Origin: DASYUM01 sp036001225
Lineage (GTDB): Bacteria > Methylomirabilota > Methylomirabilia > Rokubacteriales > DASRDR01
Assembly (NCBI GenBank): GCA_036001225.1
Contig: DASYUM010000143.1
Span: 1-5,964, forward strand
DNA: 5,964 nucleotides
Reading direction: 5' to 3'
Shown here: piece by piece, positions 1-5,913 of the stretch
Layout: each line of letters opens with the position of its first letter
Numbering within the stretch: position 1 is the first letter of the stretch
The notes under the pieces: generated by a model
Told to the model about the DNA's origin: nothing
The model's database searches: none
Seen by the model: only the letters and a program-made list of their open reading frames with translations
Translations under genes and position numbers: made by a program

Positions 1-156
1 GAAGATGGCCGGGATCGACTTCCCCTCGCCCGCGGTGATCATGTCGTCGGTCTCGACGAAGCAGAGGCCGAGTCGCCGCGCCAGGAGCCGGCCGATCGTC
101 GACTTTCCCGCGCCCATGAAGCCGACGAGCACGACGTTGCGCGCGGAATCCACCAT
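1..156 (-). CDS. aroK: Shikimate kinase, N-terminal part (runs off left edge)
   Basis: This enzyme phosphorylates shikimate with ATP to shikimate 3-phosphate, the fifth step of the cytoplasmic chorismate pathway to aromatic amino acids. Only the first 52 residues are in the window; the family is usually about 170-180 residues. Seen directly: a short beta strand (NVVLVGF) followed by the Walker A loop GFMGAGKST at residues 12-20, in the GxMGxGKS(T/S) form typical of shikimate kinases. Then comes FVETDDMI at about 33-40, matching the shikimate-binding FxDTDxxI segment with Glu in place of the first Asp, and GKSIPAIF, matching the family's GxSIxEIF. The start is the ATG at 156-154; a GTG follows immediately at 153. 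No Shine-Dalgarno sequence precedes either, but a TATCAT lies just upstream (see that entry). The gene is divergent from the cyclase. aroK and aroL cannot be told apart here; aroK is the default symbol. Confidence 0.9.
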   Translation of the reverse strand, partial: MVDSARNVVLVGFMGAGKSTIGRLLARRLGLCFVETDDMITAGEGKSIPAIF

Positions 157-163
157 GAACGCG

Positions 164-169
164 ATGATA
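164..169 (-). promoter_or_regulatory. Possible -10 box (TATCAT) for the shikimate kinase gene
   Basis: Reading the minus strand, TATCAT (five of six matches to TATAAT) ends 7 bases before the ATG at 156. If used as a -10 box, transcription would begin at or next to the start codon, giving a leaderless or nearly leaderless message. That agrees with the lack of a Shine-Dalgarno sequence. No good -35 hexamer is seen at the usual distance (the minus-strand bases there read CCGGCC). It is one of few AT-rich spots in the region, so it is a candidate only. Confidence 0.3.
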
Positions 170-205
170 GCACGCAGGGGCCACGCGGCCGGCGCGCCGA
201 CCGCC

Positions 206-233
206 TTGACACCGCCCCCGCTCCTCTAGGAGC
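206..233 (+). promoter_or_regulatory. TTGACA box followed by a 14-bp inverted repeat upstream of the cyclase
   Basis: A perfect TTGACA lies at 206-211, facing the cyclase gene. Beginning 8 bases after it, at 220-233, is GCTCCT-CT-AGGAGC, two perfect 6-bp arms around a 2-bp centre. The repeat covers the place where a -10 box would be expected. No good TATAAT-like hexamer is seen at 16-18 bp spacing (TAGGAG at 15 bp is poor). The arrangement could be a weak or activator-dependent promoter with an operator, but both parts could also arise by chance. Confidence 0.25.
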
Positions 234-293
234 CTGTCCGGGTATGAGCGTCCCGCGCCGCCCGACCGCCCACGGTGTCGCCGGAGGCCAGCC

Positions 294-2414
294 ATGGTCG
301 GGCTCGGGTCCCTGACGCGCTGGTGGCGTCGGCCCGGCGCCGCCCCCGCGTCGACGCCGGGGCGACGCCGGCTCGGGCGCTACGTGCGCTTCGGTGTCGG
401 CACGCTGGCCGCGCTCACCGGGCTCCTGGCCGTCTTCCGGGTGCCCGCACTGATGCCGCACGTCGTGGACCCGATCGAGCTCAAGATCCTCGACTGGCAC
501 GTGCAGCTCCGCGGACGACTGCCGCCCCCGCCCGCCGTCACCATCGTCGCGATCGACGAGCCGAGCCTGACGCGGATCGGCCACTGGCCGTGGCCGCGCA
601 CGCGGACCGCCGAGCTGGTCGCCCGACTCCAGGCCGGCGGCGCCCGGGCCATCGCGCTGGACCTGCTCCTCACCGAGCCCGACCGGCACGGGAGCCTGGA
701 GGTGGCCCAGGGACTGGCTCGGGCCTACCGCGACCTGGGGCTCGACCGGGGGAGCGGCGCGCCCGCCCGGTTCGGCCGCCTCCTGGAGGAGGCGCTGGCC
801 GGAACGGACTCCGACGGAGCCGTGGCCGAGGTCATGGCCGCCGCCCGGCAGGTCGTGCTCCCCTACGTCTTCGTCTTCCCGCCCGACGCCGCCCCGCCCA
901 TCGACGACGACAGCCGCCGCCGACTCAACCGCAGCGCCATCGTCACGCTGGCCGAGCGGGAGGCGCAGGAGGCGATCGAGCCCGTGGAGGCGACCGGCGT
1001 GATCCTCCCGCTGGAGCGCTTCCACCGGGCCGCCGCCGGCGCCGGGCACGCCAACGTGATTCCCGACGTGGACGGGGCGCTGCGCCGGACCCCACTGGTC
1101 GTGCGGTTCGGCGCCGGCACCTTTCCCAGCCTGATGGTCGAGGTGGCCCGGGTCGGGCTCGGGCTCCGCCGGACGGACATCCGGCTCACCGGCGATCAGC
1201 GCGTGCAGATCGGCCCCCACCGGGTCCCCGTCGACCACCAGGGCTTCATGCAGCTGACCTACTACGGCCCCCGCCAGAGCTTTCGGCAACTCTCGGCCGC
1301 CGACGTGCTGCTGGCCCCGGGCCCCCCGGTGGTCGACGGCCACATCGTCCTCGTCGGCTTCACGGCGCTGGGCCTGATGGACGTGCGGGCGACGCCGTTC
1401 GACACCGAGATGCCCGGCGTCGAGACGCACGCGACCGCCCTGGCCAACGTGCTGGAAGACCGGAGCCTCTGGCGTCACGCCTCCTTGCGGCTGCCCGAAG
1501 GACTGGCCGTCCTGCTGCTGGCGGCCGCCCCACCCCTCCTGCTGCCGCGGCTCGGCGGGCTGCGCGGGTCTGCGGTGGCGCTGGCGCTGGCCGTCGCCCT
1601 GGCCGCCATCGGCCACCTCGCCTTCCGGCGGGGCGTGTGGGTCGAGCTCTTGCCCATGCTGGGCGCGCTGGCGGTGGCGCACGTGGGGACGGTCACCTAT
1701 CAGGTGCTGACCGAGGAGCGCGAGCGGCGGTGGATCAAGCGCGCCTTCCAGCAATACGTGCCGGCCGAGGTCGTGGAGGCGGTGGCCCTGAACCCGGCCG
1801 CCCTGGCCTTCGGCGGCGAGCGGCGCACCATGACGGTCATGTTCTCCGACATCCGGAGCTACACGACGTTCGCCGAGCGGCACCCGCCCGAGGAGGTGGT
1901 GGCCGTCCTCCACGAGTACCTGACGGCCATGGTGGAGGTCGTCTTCCGCCGCCGGGGGACCCTGGACAAGTTCATCGGCGATGCTATCATGGCGCTGTTC
2001 GGCGCACCCCTGACCGACGCGGACCACGCCCTGAATGCCTGTCGCGCGGCGATCGAGATGTCCGAGACGCTCGAGCAGCTCAACGCGCGGTGGCGTGCGG
2101 CGGGTCGGGAGACGCTCTCGGCCGGCATCGGGATCAGCTCCGGGGAGATGGTGGTGGGAAATCTCGGCTCGTCCCAGCGCTTCGCGTACACCGTCACCGG
2201 CGATCAGGTGAACCTCGCCGCGCGCCTGGAAGGCCTCACCAAGGACTACCCCACCGCCCGGCAGATCATCATCAGCGAAGGCACGTACGCCCTCGTCCGC
2301 GATCGGGTGACGGCGCGTCCGCTGGGCAGCGTCACGGTCAAGGGCAAGCTGCAGGCCGTGGAGATCTACGAGCTGATCGCGATGGCACCGTCGGGAGAGG
2401 CGGGGCGGGGATGA
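294..2414 (+). CDS. CHASE2-domain class III adenylate cyclase, membrane sensor
   Basis: This 706-residue inner-membrane protein is predicted to sense a signal outside the cytoplasm and make cyclic AMP inside. Domains in order: a basic N-terminal tail; one membrane helix (about 31-54); a periplasmic CHASE2 domain (about 57-395) with typical family blocks, including YYGPRQSF (323-330), HIVLVGFTALGLMD (350-363) and TPFDTEMPGVETHA (367-380); three closely packed membrane helices (about 402-420, 425-444, 450-470); a short linker helix (TEERERRWIKRAFQQYVP, 473-490); and the cyclase domain (about 508-695). Catalytic residues visible: metal-binding Asp519 (FSDIR) and Asp563 (FIGDAIM), adenine-selecting Lys559 and Asp637, transition-state Asn640 and Arg644 (VNLAAR), and a phosphate-contacting lysine in VKGK (Lys683). 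The Lys/Asp pair argues for ATP rather than GTP. Start: ATG 294 with GGAGG at 283-287, spaced 6 bases. The CHASE2 ligand is unknown. It is probably co-expressed with the downstream FecR protein. Confidence 0.95.
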   Translation: MVGLGSLTRWWRRPGAAPASTPGRRRLGRYVRFGVGTLAALTGLLAVFRVPALMPHVVDPIELKILDWHVQLRGRLPPPPAVTIVAIDEPSLTRIGHWPWPRTRTAELVARLQAGGARAIALDLLLTEPDRHGSLEVAQGLARAYRDLGLDRGSGAPARFGRLLEEALAGTDSDGAVAEVMAAARQVVLPYVFVFPPDAAPPIDDDSRRRLNRSAIVTLAEREAQEAIEPVEATGVILPLERFHRAAAGAGHANVIPDVDGALRRTPLVVRFGAGTFPSLMVEVARVGLGLRRTDIRLTGDQRVQIGPHRVPVDHQGFMQLTYYGPRQSFRQLSAADVLLAPGPPVVDGHIVLVGFTALGLMDVRATPFDTEMPGVETHATALANVLEDRSLWRHASLRLPEGLAVLLLAAAPPLLLPRLGGLRGSAVALALAVALAAIGHLAFRRGVWVELLPMLGALAVAHVGTVTYQVLTEERERRWIKRAFQQYVPAEVVEAVALNPAALAFGGERRTMTVMFSDIRSYTTFAERHPPEEVVAVLHEYLTAMVEVVFRRRGTLDKFIGDAIMALFGAPLTDADHALNACRAAIEMSETLEQLNARWRAAGRETLSAGIGISSGEMVVGNLGSSQRFAYTVTGDQVNLAARLEGLTKDYPTARQIIISEGTYALVRDRVTARPLGSVTVKGKLQAVEIYELIAMAPSGEAGRG

Positions 2415-2629
2415 GCCGACCCGGGCCGGTACCTCCGCGGGGCGCAATGTCGCTGCCCAATCGGAGGACCCTGCCACCAGCGGAGGTTCGCATGGCAGAC
2501 CTTGGGCCCGGGCCGCGGCCCGAGCAGATCGAGGACGCAGGCGCAACGAGCGCCGAGGCGTGTGCCGCACACGTTGAGGCGCTCGGAGCGCCGAGGACGA
2601 AGAGATGCGACGGGCCCCGGCCCGGGCCC
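2415..2629 (+). other. Structured gap between the cyclase and FecR genes
   Basis: This 215-bp stretch has no convincing gene. It is open in the frame of the FecR gene, but third positions there are only about 80% G/C, with AGA, AGG, GTT and CTT codons, unlike the roughly 95% of the flanking genes. It holds several inverted repeats. ACCTCCGC (2431-2438) can pair with GCGGAGGT (2480-2487), which contains the GGAGG before ATG 2492. Two back-to-back interrupted palindromes, CGTGTGC-C-GCACACG (2559-2573) and GGCGCTC-G-GAGCGCC (2578-2592), follow. CGAGCGCC (2547-2554) can also pair with GGCGCTCG (2578-2585), competing with the second palindrome. GAGCGCCGAGG occurs twice (2548-2558, 2586-2596). No T-run follows any stem, so it does not look like an intrinsic terminator. 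It may be a structured leader of the FecR message. Confidence 0.5.
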
Positions 2630-3472
2630 ATGAACGGGATCCGGAGCTGGGCGGCGGCGCTGGCCGTGACGGCGGCGCTCGGGATCTGGGGCGTGGCCGA
2701 GGCCCAGCCGGTCGTGACCGCGGAGGTGATCCTGGTCAAGGCGCCGGCCGAGGTCGTGCCGCGGGGCCAGACGGCGGCGCGGCCGCTGGTGAAGGGTGCG
2801 CGGCTCGCCGAAGGCGACCGCGTGCGGACCGGTCGCGACGGCGCCGTCGAGCTGCGGCTGGGGGACGGCAGCCTGGTACGCCTGGCCGAGCTGTCCGAGC
2901 TCGACATCGACCGGCTCGACGTGGACACGGCGGGCGCGCCCACCACCTCCCGCTTCAACCTGGCTGCCGGGCAGGCCCGCGCCTGGGTCGCGCGCCAGTT
3001 GATCGCCAGGGTCGCCGCCGCGCAGGGGGCCTTCTCCGTGCAGACCACGACCGCGGTGGCCGCGGTCCGCCAGACCGATTTCGCCGTCATACACGACCCG
3101 AACGCCGTGACGCGCGTGTACACCTTCGAGGGCGCGGTGGAGACCACGTCGCGGGCGGGCGGCGCCGTCCTCTGCGCGCGCAACCGGTGGACTCTGGTCC
3201 GCCCCGGTCAGCCGCCGGAGCCGTGCGGGACGATCCCGCTCCGGGACCGCCGCTCGGTCCTGAAGGCGCTCGCGCTCCGGGCGGTCAGTCTGCCCACGGC
3301 CGACCCCGACCGCGCCGCGGAGGCCACGATCGGCGCCAAGCTGTCCGACGAGAAGCTGACGGGAGCCCGGGCGACCGGCGGCGGCGCGACCATCGCGCCG
3401 GGCGTGCCGACCGGCACCGGCCGCGGACCCGTCACCGAAGGGACCGTCAACATCGTCGTCACCACGGATTGA
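2630..3472 (+). CDS. Secreted FecR-domain protein
   Basis: A 280-residue exported protein with a FecR domain; its exact function is unknown. Seen: an N-terminal hydrophobic segment (about residues 6-22) ending AEA-QP, which looks like a signal peptide cut near residue 25. The FecR core (about 55-175) includes GARLAEGDRVRTGRDGAVEL (56-75), LGDGSLVRL, NLAAGQARAWV (110-120) and FSVQTTTAVAAVRQTDFAV (135-153), followed by TFEGAV (165-170). It lacks the short cytoplasmic anti-sigma region and transmembrane helix of classical FecR, so it belongs to the stand-alone periplasmic kind. Two cysteines (182, 199) could form a disulfide. The tail (about 245-280) is rich in Gly and Thr. Start choice: ATG 2630 puts the signal peptide at the N terminus but has a poor Shine-Dalgarno. 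ATG 2492, in frame, has a good one (GGAGG, 5-base spacing) but would add 46 residues of poor codon quality and bury the signal. Likely partner: the CHASE2 sensor upstream. Confidence 0.85.
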   Translation: MNGIRSWAAALAVTAALGIWGVAEAQPVVTAEVILVKAPAEVVPRGQTAARPLVKGARLAEGDRVRTGRDGAVELRLGDGSLVRLAELSELDIDRLDVDTAGAPTTSRFNLAAGQARAWVARQLIARVAAAQGAFSVQTTTAVAAVRQTDFAVIHDPNAVTRVYTFEGAVETTSRAGGAVLCARNRWTLVRPGQPPEPCGTIPLRDRRSVLKALALRAVSLPTADPDRAAEATIGAKLSDEKLTGARATGGGATIAPGVPTGTGRGPVTEGTVNIVVTTD

Positions 3473-3485
3473 TCCGCGATCGACC

Positions 3486-3526
3486 GGCGGCGGTCGGCGG
3501 GGCTGACCCGCCGGCCGACCGCCGCC
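3486..3526 (+). terminator. Strong 13-bp hairpin after the FecR gene (no T-tract)
   Basis: GGCGGCGGTCGGC (3486-3498) and GCCGACCGCCGCC (3514-3526) are perfect 13-bp arms around a 15-base loop, starting 14 bases after the FecR stop. An alternative inner stem, CGGCGGG/CCCGCCG (3495-3501 with 3507-3513), is also possible. A smaller CCCC-GCC-GGGG stem follows at 3529-3539. There is no run of T after either, so this is not a classical intrinsic terminator. It may partly stop or pause transcription, or protect the upstream message end so that the barrel gene is expressed at a different level. Confidence 0.5.
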
Positions 3527-3549
3527 TGCCCCGCCGGGGTCGCCGCAGC

Positions 3550-3558
3550 GGGGGGGGG
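3550..3558 (+). repeat. Run of nine G upstream of the barrel gene
   Basis: Nine consecutive G lie 42 bases before the barrel start codon and 28 bases before its ribosome binding site (GGGGAGGG, 3587-3594). Long G-runs in front of surface-protein genes can change length by slippage and vary expression in some bacteria. Here the tract is outside the coding frame, so any effect would be on promoter or leader geometry. It is also a spot prone to sequencing error. Confidence 0.6.
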
Positions 3559-3600
3559 ACCGAGACCCACGTGGCATGAGGTGAACGGGGAGGGACCCTC

Positions 3601-4740
3601 ATGAGCTGTGGCTGGCTGCTCCGGCATGTCGGCGCCGTGCTCGGTGTGTCCCTGCTCGTCCTCGACGCGGCCCCGGCGGGAGCGGACGAGTGGACCTTCC
3701 AGACCGGCGCCCACGTGGACGCCTGGAACGGCTCGGGGCAGAACGGCCGCCAGATCCTGGCGCCCTTCACCCTGGCCTTCGACACCCCCGACTGGGGCTT
3801 CTCCGTCCGGGGCGCCTACGGCAACTACGAGCGCAGTCCCGGTGACGTGCCCCGGGGGTCGATCACCGGCTTCACCGACACCACCGTGTCGGGCTACTAC
3901 CGGCTGACCGGGGCCGGGTTCGAGGTCCAGCTGGGCCTCGGCCTCGACACCCCGACCGGCGTCAGCCGTCTCCGCAACGATCAGCTGGCCGCCCTCACCG
4001 ACGAGGACCTGGTCACCCTCGACCGATTCGGCGAGGGGCTCGACATCAACCCGACCATCGTGATCTACAGGAACTTCGGGGCGGTGGGGCTCGGGGTCGG
4101 CTTCGGCTACCTCCGGGCGGGAGAGTACGATCCGACCCGCGACGTGCCGAACGACGACTTCGATCCGGGCGACGAGCTGACCGGCGCCCTGCTCGGCGAC
4201 GTCTACATTGCCGACGCGGTCCGGGTGGTGGCCCGGGCCAGCTATACCTACATCACGGCCGATCAGCGCGGCGGCGCCAGGGTCTTCCGGGAAGGCGACG
4301 AGGTCGACCTTCGGCTCAGCGCCGAGTGGCGCCCCGAGCCGTGGTTCGTGGTCCTCAACGTCCGGGACATCGTCCGGTTCAAGGCCGAGCGGCCGGACGC
4401 CACCGGGCGTCTCCTGACCGAGCCCCGCAACAGCAACGGGAATGATCTCCGGGGCGGGGTGACCGTCGGCTACATCCTGAGCGACACGTGGACGATCGCC
4501 GCGTCCGCCGCCGTCCGGTACGTCGACGCCAACGACTACGCGGTCGGCGACCCGCTGCGGGACGGCGGGCGGACCAAGGTGGCGTTCGGGCCTTCCGTCA
4601 CCTGGAGCCCGACCCGGACCTTCTCCATCGCCGCCGGGGTCGCGTACTTCATCCTGGATGCCGAGCCGAGCCCCATCTTCCCGACCGGCGGCACCTTTCG
4701 CGGGGTGCATGCCGACCTCCGGCTGACGTTCCGGTTCTGA
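3601..4740 (+). CDS. Outer-membrane beta-barrel protein, function unknown
   Basis: A 379-residue protein predicted to be a barrel in the outer membrane. Seen: a signal peptide (hydrophobic about 9-22, then APAGADEW, cut near residue 28); then alternating amphipathic strands such as FTLAFDT (56-62), FSVRGAYGNY (67-76), TTVSGYYRL (94-102), FEVQLGLGLDTPTG (107-120), VRVVARASYTYITA (207-220), VDLRLSAEW (235-243), LRGGVTVGYIL (283-293), WTIAASAAVRYVDA (297-310) and FSIAAGVAYFI (341-351). The end, ADLRLTFRF, finishes in Phe with alternating hydrophobics, the classic recognition signal for barrel assembly. Strand count by eye is 12-16. The DTTVSGYYRL...LDTPTG pattern recalls the loosely named MetA-pathway/'transporter' barrel family (PF13557), but I cannot confirm this. 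Start: ATG 3601 with GGGGAGGG at 3587-3594, 6-base spacing. A long Asp/Gly-rich stretch (about 173-194) may be an exposed loop. It is third in the row after the cyclase and FecR genes, suggesting a joint role. Confidence 0.85.
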   Translation: MSCGWLLRHVGAVLGVSLLVLDAAPAGADEWTFQTGAHVDAWNGSGQNGRQILAPFTLAFDTPDWGFSVRGAYGNYERSPGDVPRGSITGFTDTTVSGYYRLTGAGFEVQLGLGLDTPTGVSRLRNDQLAALTDEDLVTLDRFGEGLDINPTIVIYRNFGAVGLGVGFGYLRAGEYDPTRDVPNDDFDPGDELTGALLGDVYIADAVRVVARASYTYITADQRGGARVFREGDEVDLRLSAEWRPEPWFVVLNVRDIVRFKAERPDATGRLLTEPRNSNGNDLRGGVTVGYILSDTWTIAASAAVRYVDANDYAVGDPLRDGGRTKVAFGPSVTWSPTRTFSIAAGVAYFILDAEPSPIFPTGGTFRGVHADLRLTFRF

Positions 4741-4773
4741 CCGCAGGGGCCGGCCGCGCGACCTGCGAGGCGC

Positions 4774-4884
4774 CCCCACCGGTACCCGGTCGGGATCACC
4801 GACGTCCTGGTCAACGGCCGCGTGGTCGTCCGTGACGGCGAGCACACCGGGGCGCTCCCCGGCCGGGTCCTCCGCCGCCTCTGA
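4774..4884 (+). pseudogene. C-terminal remnant of an N-acyl-D-amino-acid deacylase-type amidohydrolase
   Basis: The frame ending in the TGA at 4882-4884 reads PHRYPVGITDVLVNG, then RVVVRDGEHTGALPGRVLRRL. This is the characteristic last 35 or so residues of D-aminoacylase-like amidohydrolases: the metal-dependent hydrolases that remove N-acyl groups from D-amino acids end in a VLVNGxxVVxxGxxTGxxPGRVLR strand pair of the small beta domain. The whole catalytic TIM-barrel part (roughly 450 residues in the family) is missing. The sequence just upstream (4741-4773) encodes nothing recognisable, and before that is the stop of the barrel gene at 4738-4740, which happens to be in the same frame. There is no start codon or ribosome binding site of its own, so this is a dead fragment. 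It lies tail-to-tail with the peptide ABC permease, a usual neighbour of such deacylases. Family recognition is from memory of its C-terminal motif. Confidence 0.7.
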
Positions 4885-4909
4885 CCGGGCTCACACGCCC
4901 CTGAGGCGG
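4875..4909. terminator. Possible bidirectional hairpin between convergent genes
   Basis: CCGCCTC (4875-4881) can pair with GAGGCGG (4903-4909), enclosing a smaller GGGC/GCCC stem (4887-4890 with 4897-4900). It spans both the stop of the deacylase remnant and the stop of the permease. No T-run flanks it on either strand, and part of it is inside the end of the permease gene, so it is a weak candidate. Confidence 0.2.
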
Positions 4910-5790
4910 GGGTCCAGCGCGTCCCGGAAGCCATCGCCCAGGAGGTTGAACCCGAGGACCGCCACCATGATGGCCAGCCCCGGGATGGTCGCCACGTGGG
5001 GCGCCACCAGGAGCAGGTCCCGGCCGGTGGAGACCATGAGGCCCCACGACGGCGTGGGCGGCTGGACGCCCAGGCCGAGGAAGGAGAGCGCCGCCTCCAC
5101 CAGGATCGCGTTGGCCATGAACAGCGTGGCGTAGACGATGACCGTCGGCAGCACGTTCGGCAGGATGTGGCGGGCGATCAACGCGAAGCTCCCGGCGCCG
5201 AGGGCGCGGGCGGCCCGCACGTACTCCGTCTCCTTCAGGCCGAGCACGGAGCCGCGGACGATCCGCGTCACCGGCGGCGCGCCCCAGATACCGACGGCGA
5301 TGGTGGTGTTGACCGGACCGGGGCCGAGCGCGGAGACCACCGCGATGGCGAGCAAGAGGTAGGGAAACGCCAGGAGCACCTCGACCGCCCGCATGATGAC
5401 CGCGTCGGCCACGCCCCCGGCGAAGCCGGCCACGCTGCCCAGCAGGAGGCCGAGCGCCAGCGCGATCGCGACGGAGAGGCCGCCGACCAGCAAGGCCACC
5501 CGGGTCCCGTAGATCACCCGGGACAGGATGTCGCGCCCGAACTCGTCGGCCCCCAGGAGGTACTTCCCGCCCGGCTTCGCGCGCTTCTCGACGAGGCTCT
5601 GCTTGCCCGGATCGCCAGGCGCGAGCCAGGGGGCCAGGACCGCGGTCGCCACCAGCGCGCCCACGATCAGGAGGCCGAGCAGGGCCAGCCGGCTCCGGCG
5701 GAAGCGCCGCCAGGCGTCGCCGAGGAGGGTGTCCGCCCGTGGGCGCCGGGGGACGAGGGCAGGGACCGCGACGTCGCCCACGGCGCTCAT
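4891..5790 (-). CDS. Peptide/nickel-type ABC transporter permease (DppC/OppC family)
   Basis: A complete 299-residue inner-membrane permease, one of the two membrane subunits of an ABC importer for di- or oligopeptides or related small substrates. Seen from the ATG at 5790: a cytoplasmic N-terminal stretch rich in Arg, a first membrane helix (about 36-56) of the OppC N-terminal type, the hallmark LLGADEFGRDILSRVIYGTR (78-97), then five further hydrophobic helices (about 99-123, 135-155, 162-178, 216-238, 265-286). The coupling (EAA) loop EYVRAARALGAGSFALIARH (189-208) is followed by ILPN; it docks on the ATPase. The C-terminus DALDPRLRGV is typical. Length matches the family. A TTG at 5814 is an alternative start, but the ATG fits the usual N-terminus better; the ribosome site is weak. 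The partner permease (DppB type) would normally end right in front of this gene, and no such end is visible. Confidence 0.92.
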   Translation of the reverse strand: MSAVGDVAVPALVPRRPRADTLLGDAWRRFRRSRLALLGLLIVGALVATAVLAPWLAPGDPGKQSLVEKRAKPGGKYLLGADEFGRDILSRVIYGTRVALLVGGLSVAIALALGLLLGSVAGFAGGVADAVIMRAVEVLLAFPYLLLAIAVVSALGPGPVNTTIAVGIWGAPPVTRIVRGSVLGLKETEYVRAARALGAGSFALIARHILPNVLPTVIVYATLFMANAILVEAALSFLGLGVQPPTPSWGLMVSTGRDLLLVAPHVATIPGLAIMVAVLGFNLLGDGFRDALDPRLRGV

Positions 5791-5834
5791 CCGGCGCCCG
5801 CCGCCGTCCGGCAACCCGGCGGACCCACGCGGCG

Positions 5835-5882
5835 CCAGGCGGAGACCCGAGCCGCCCCGGGGCGCAGCGCCGAGGCGCCTGG
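5835..5882 (-). other. Palindrome-rich leader before the permease
   Basis: The gap between the permease start and the TAG at 5914 contains CCAGGCG (5835-5841) able to pair with CGCCTGG (5876-5882). Inside is the perfect 12-bp palindrome CGCCCCGGGGCG (5853-5864), and AGGCGCCT (5873-5880) is another. Together they could form one branched hairpin in the permease message. No T-run follows. Such stems are often found between a binding-protein gene and its permease genes, where they reduce downstream expression; that role here is inference, and chance pairing in GC-rich DNA is likely. Confidence 0.25.
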
Positions 5883-5913
5883 ACGACGGGATGCGACGGG
5901 TATCGGCACGGCG

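Noticed and set aside
39..2570. 843-codon open frame on the minus strand opposite the cyclase
   Set aside because: Rich in Arg, Gly, Pro and His with no domain pattern; it lies antisense to a gene with full cyclase and CHASE2 motifs and also covers part of the shikimate kinase in a different frame. Long antisense frames are expected at this GC content.
275..2629. Long plus-strand frame running into the FecR gene, suggesting an approximately 1065-residue protein
   Set aside because: Its first roughly 700 codons are an off-frame reading of the cyclase gene with Arg/Pro/Gly-rich low-complexity sequence. Only the part from about 2630 has real protein character.
2366..3577. Long antisense and alternative frames over the FecR gene (minus 2366-3577, minus 2338-3183, plus 2605-3579)
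   Set aside because: Compositionally biased shadows; the FecR frame has a signal peptide, domain motifs and strong third-position GC.
3208..4845. 545-codon minus-strand frame opposite the barrel gene
   Set aside because: Shadow frame without recognisable motifs; the plus-strand barrel has a signal peptide, ribosome site and terminal Phe barrel signal.
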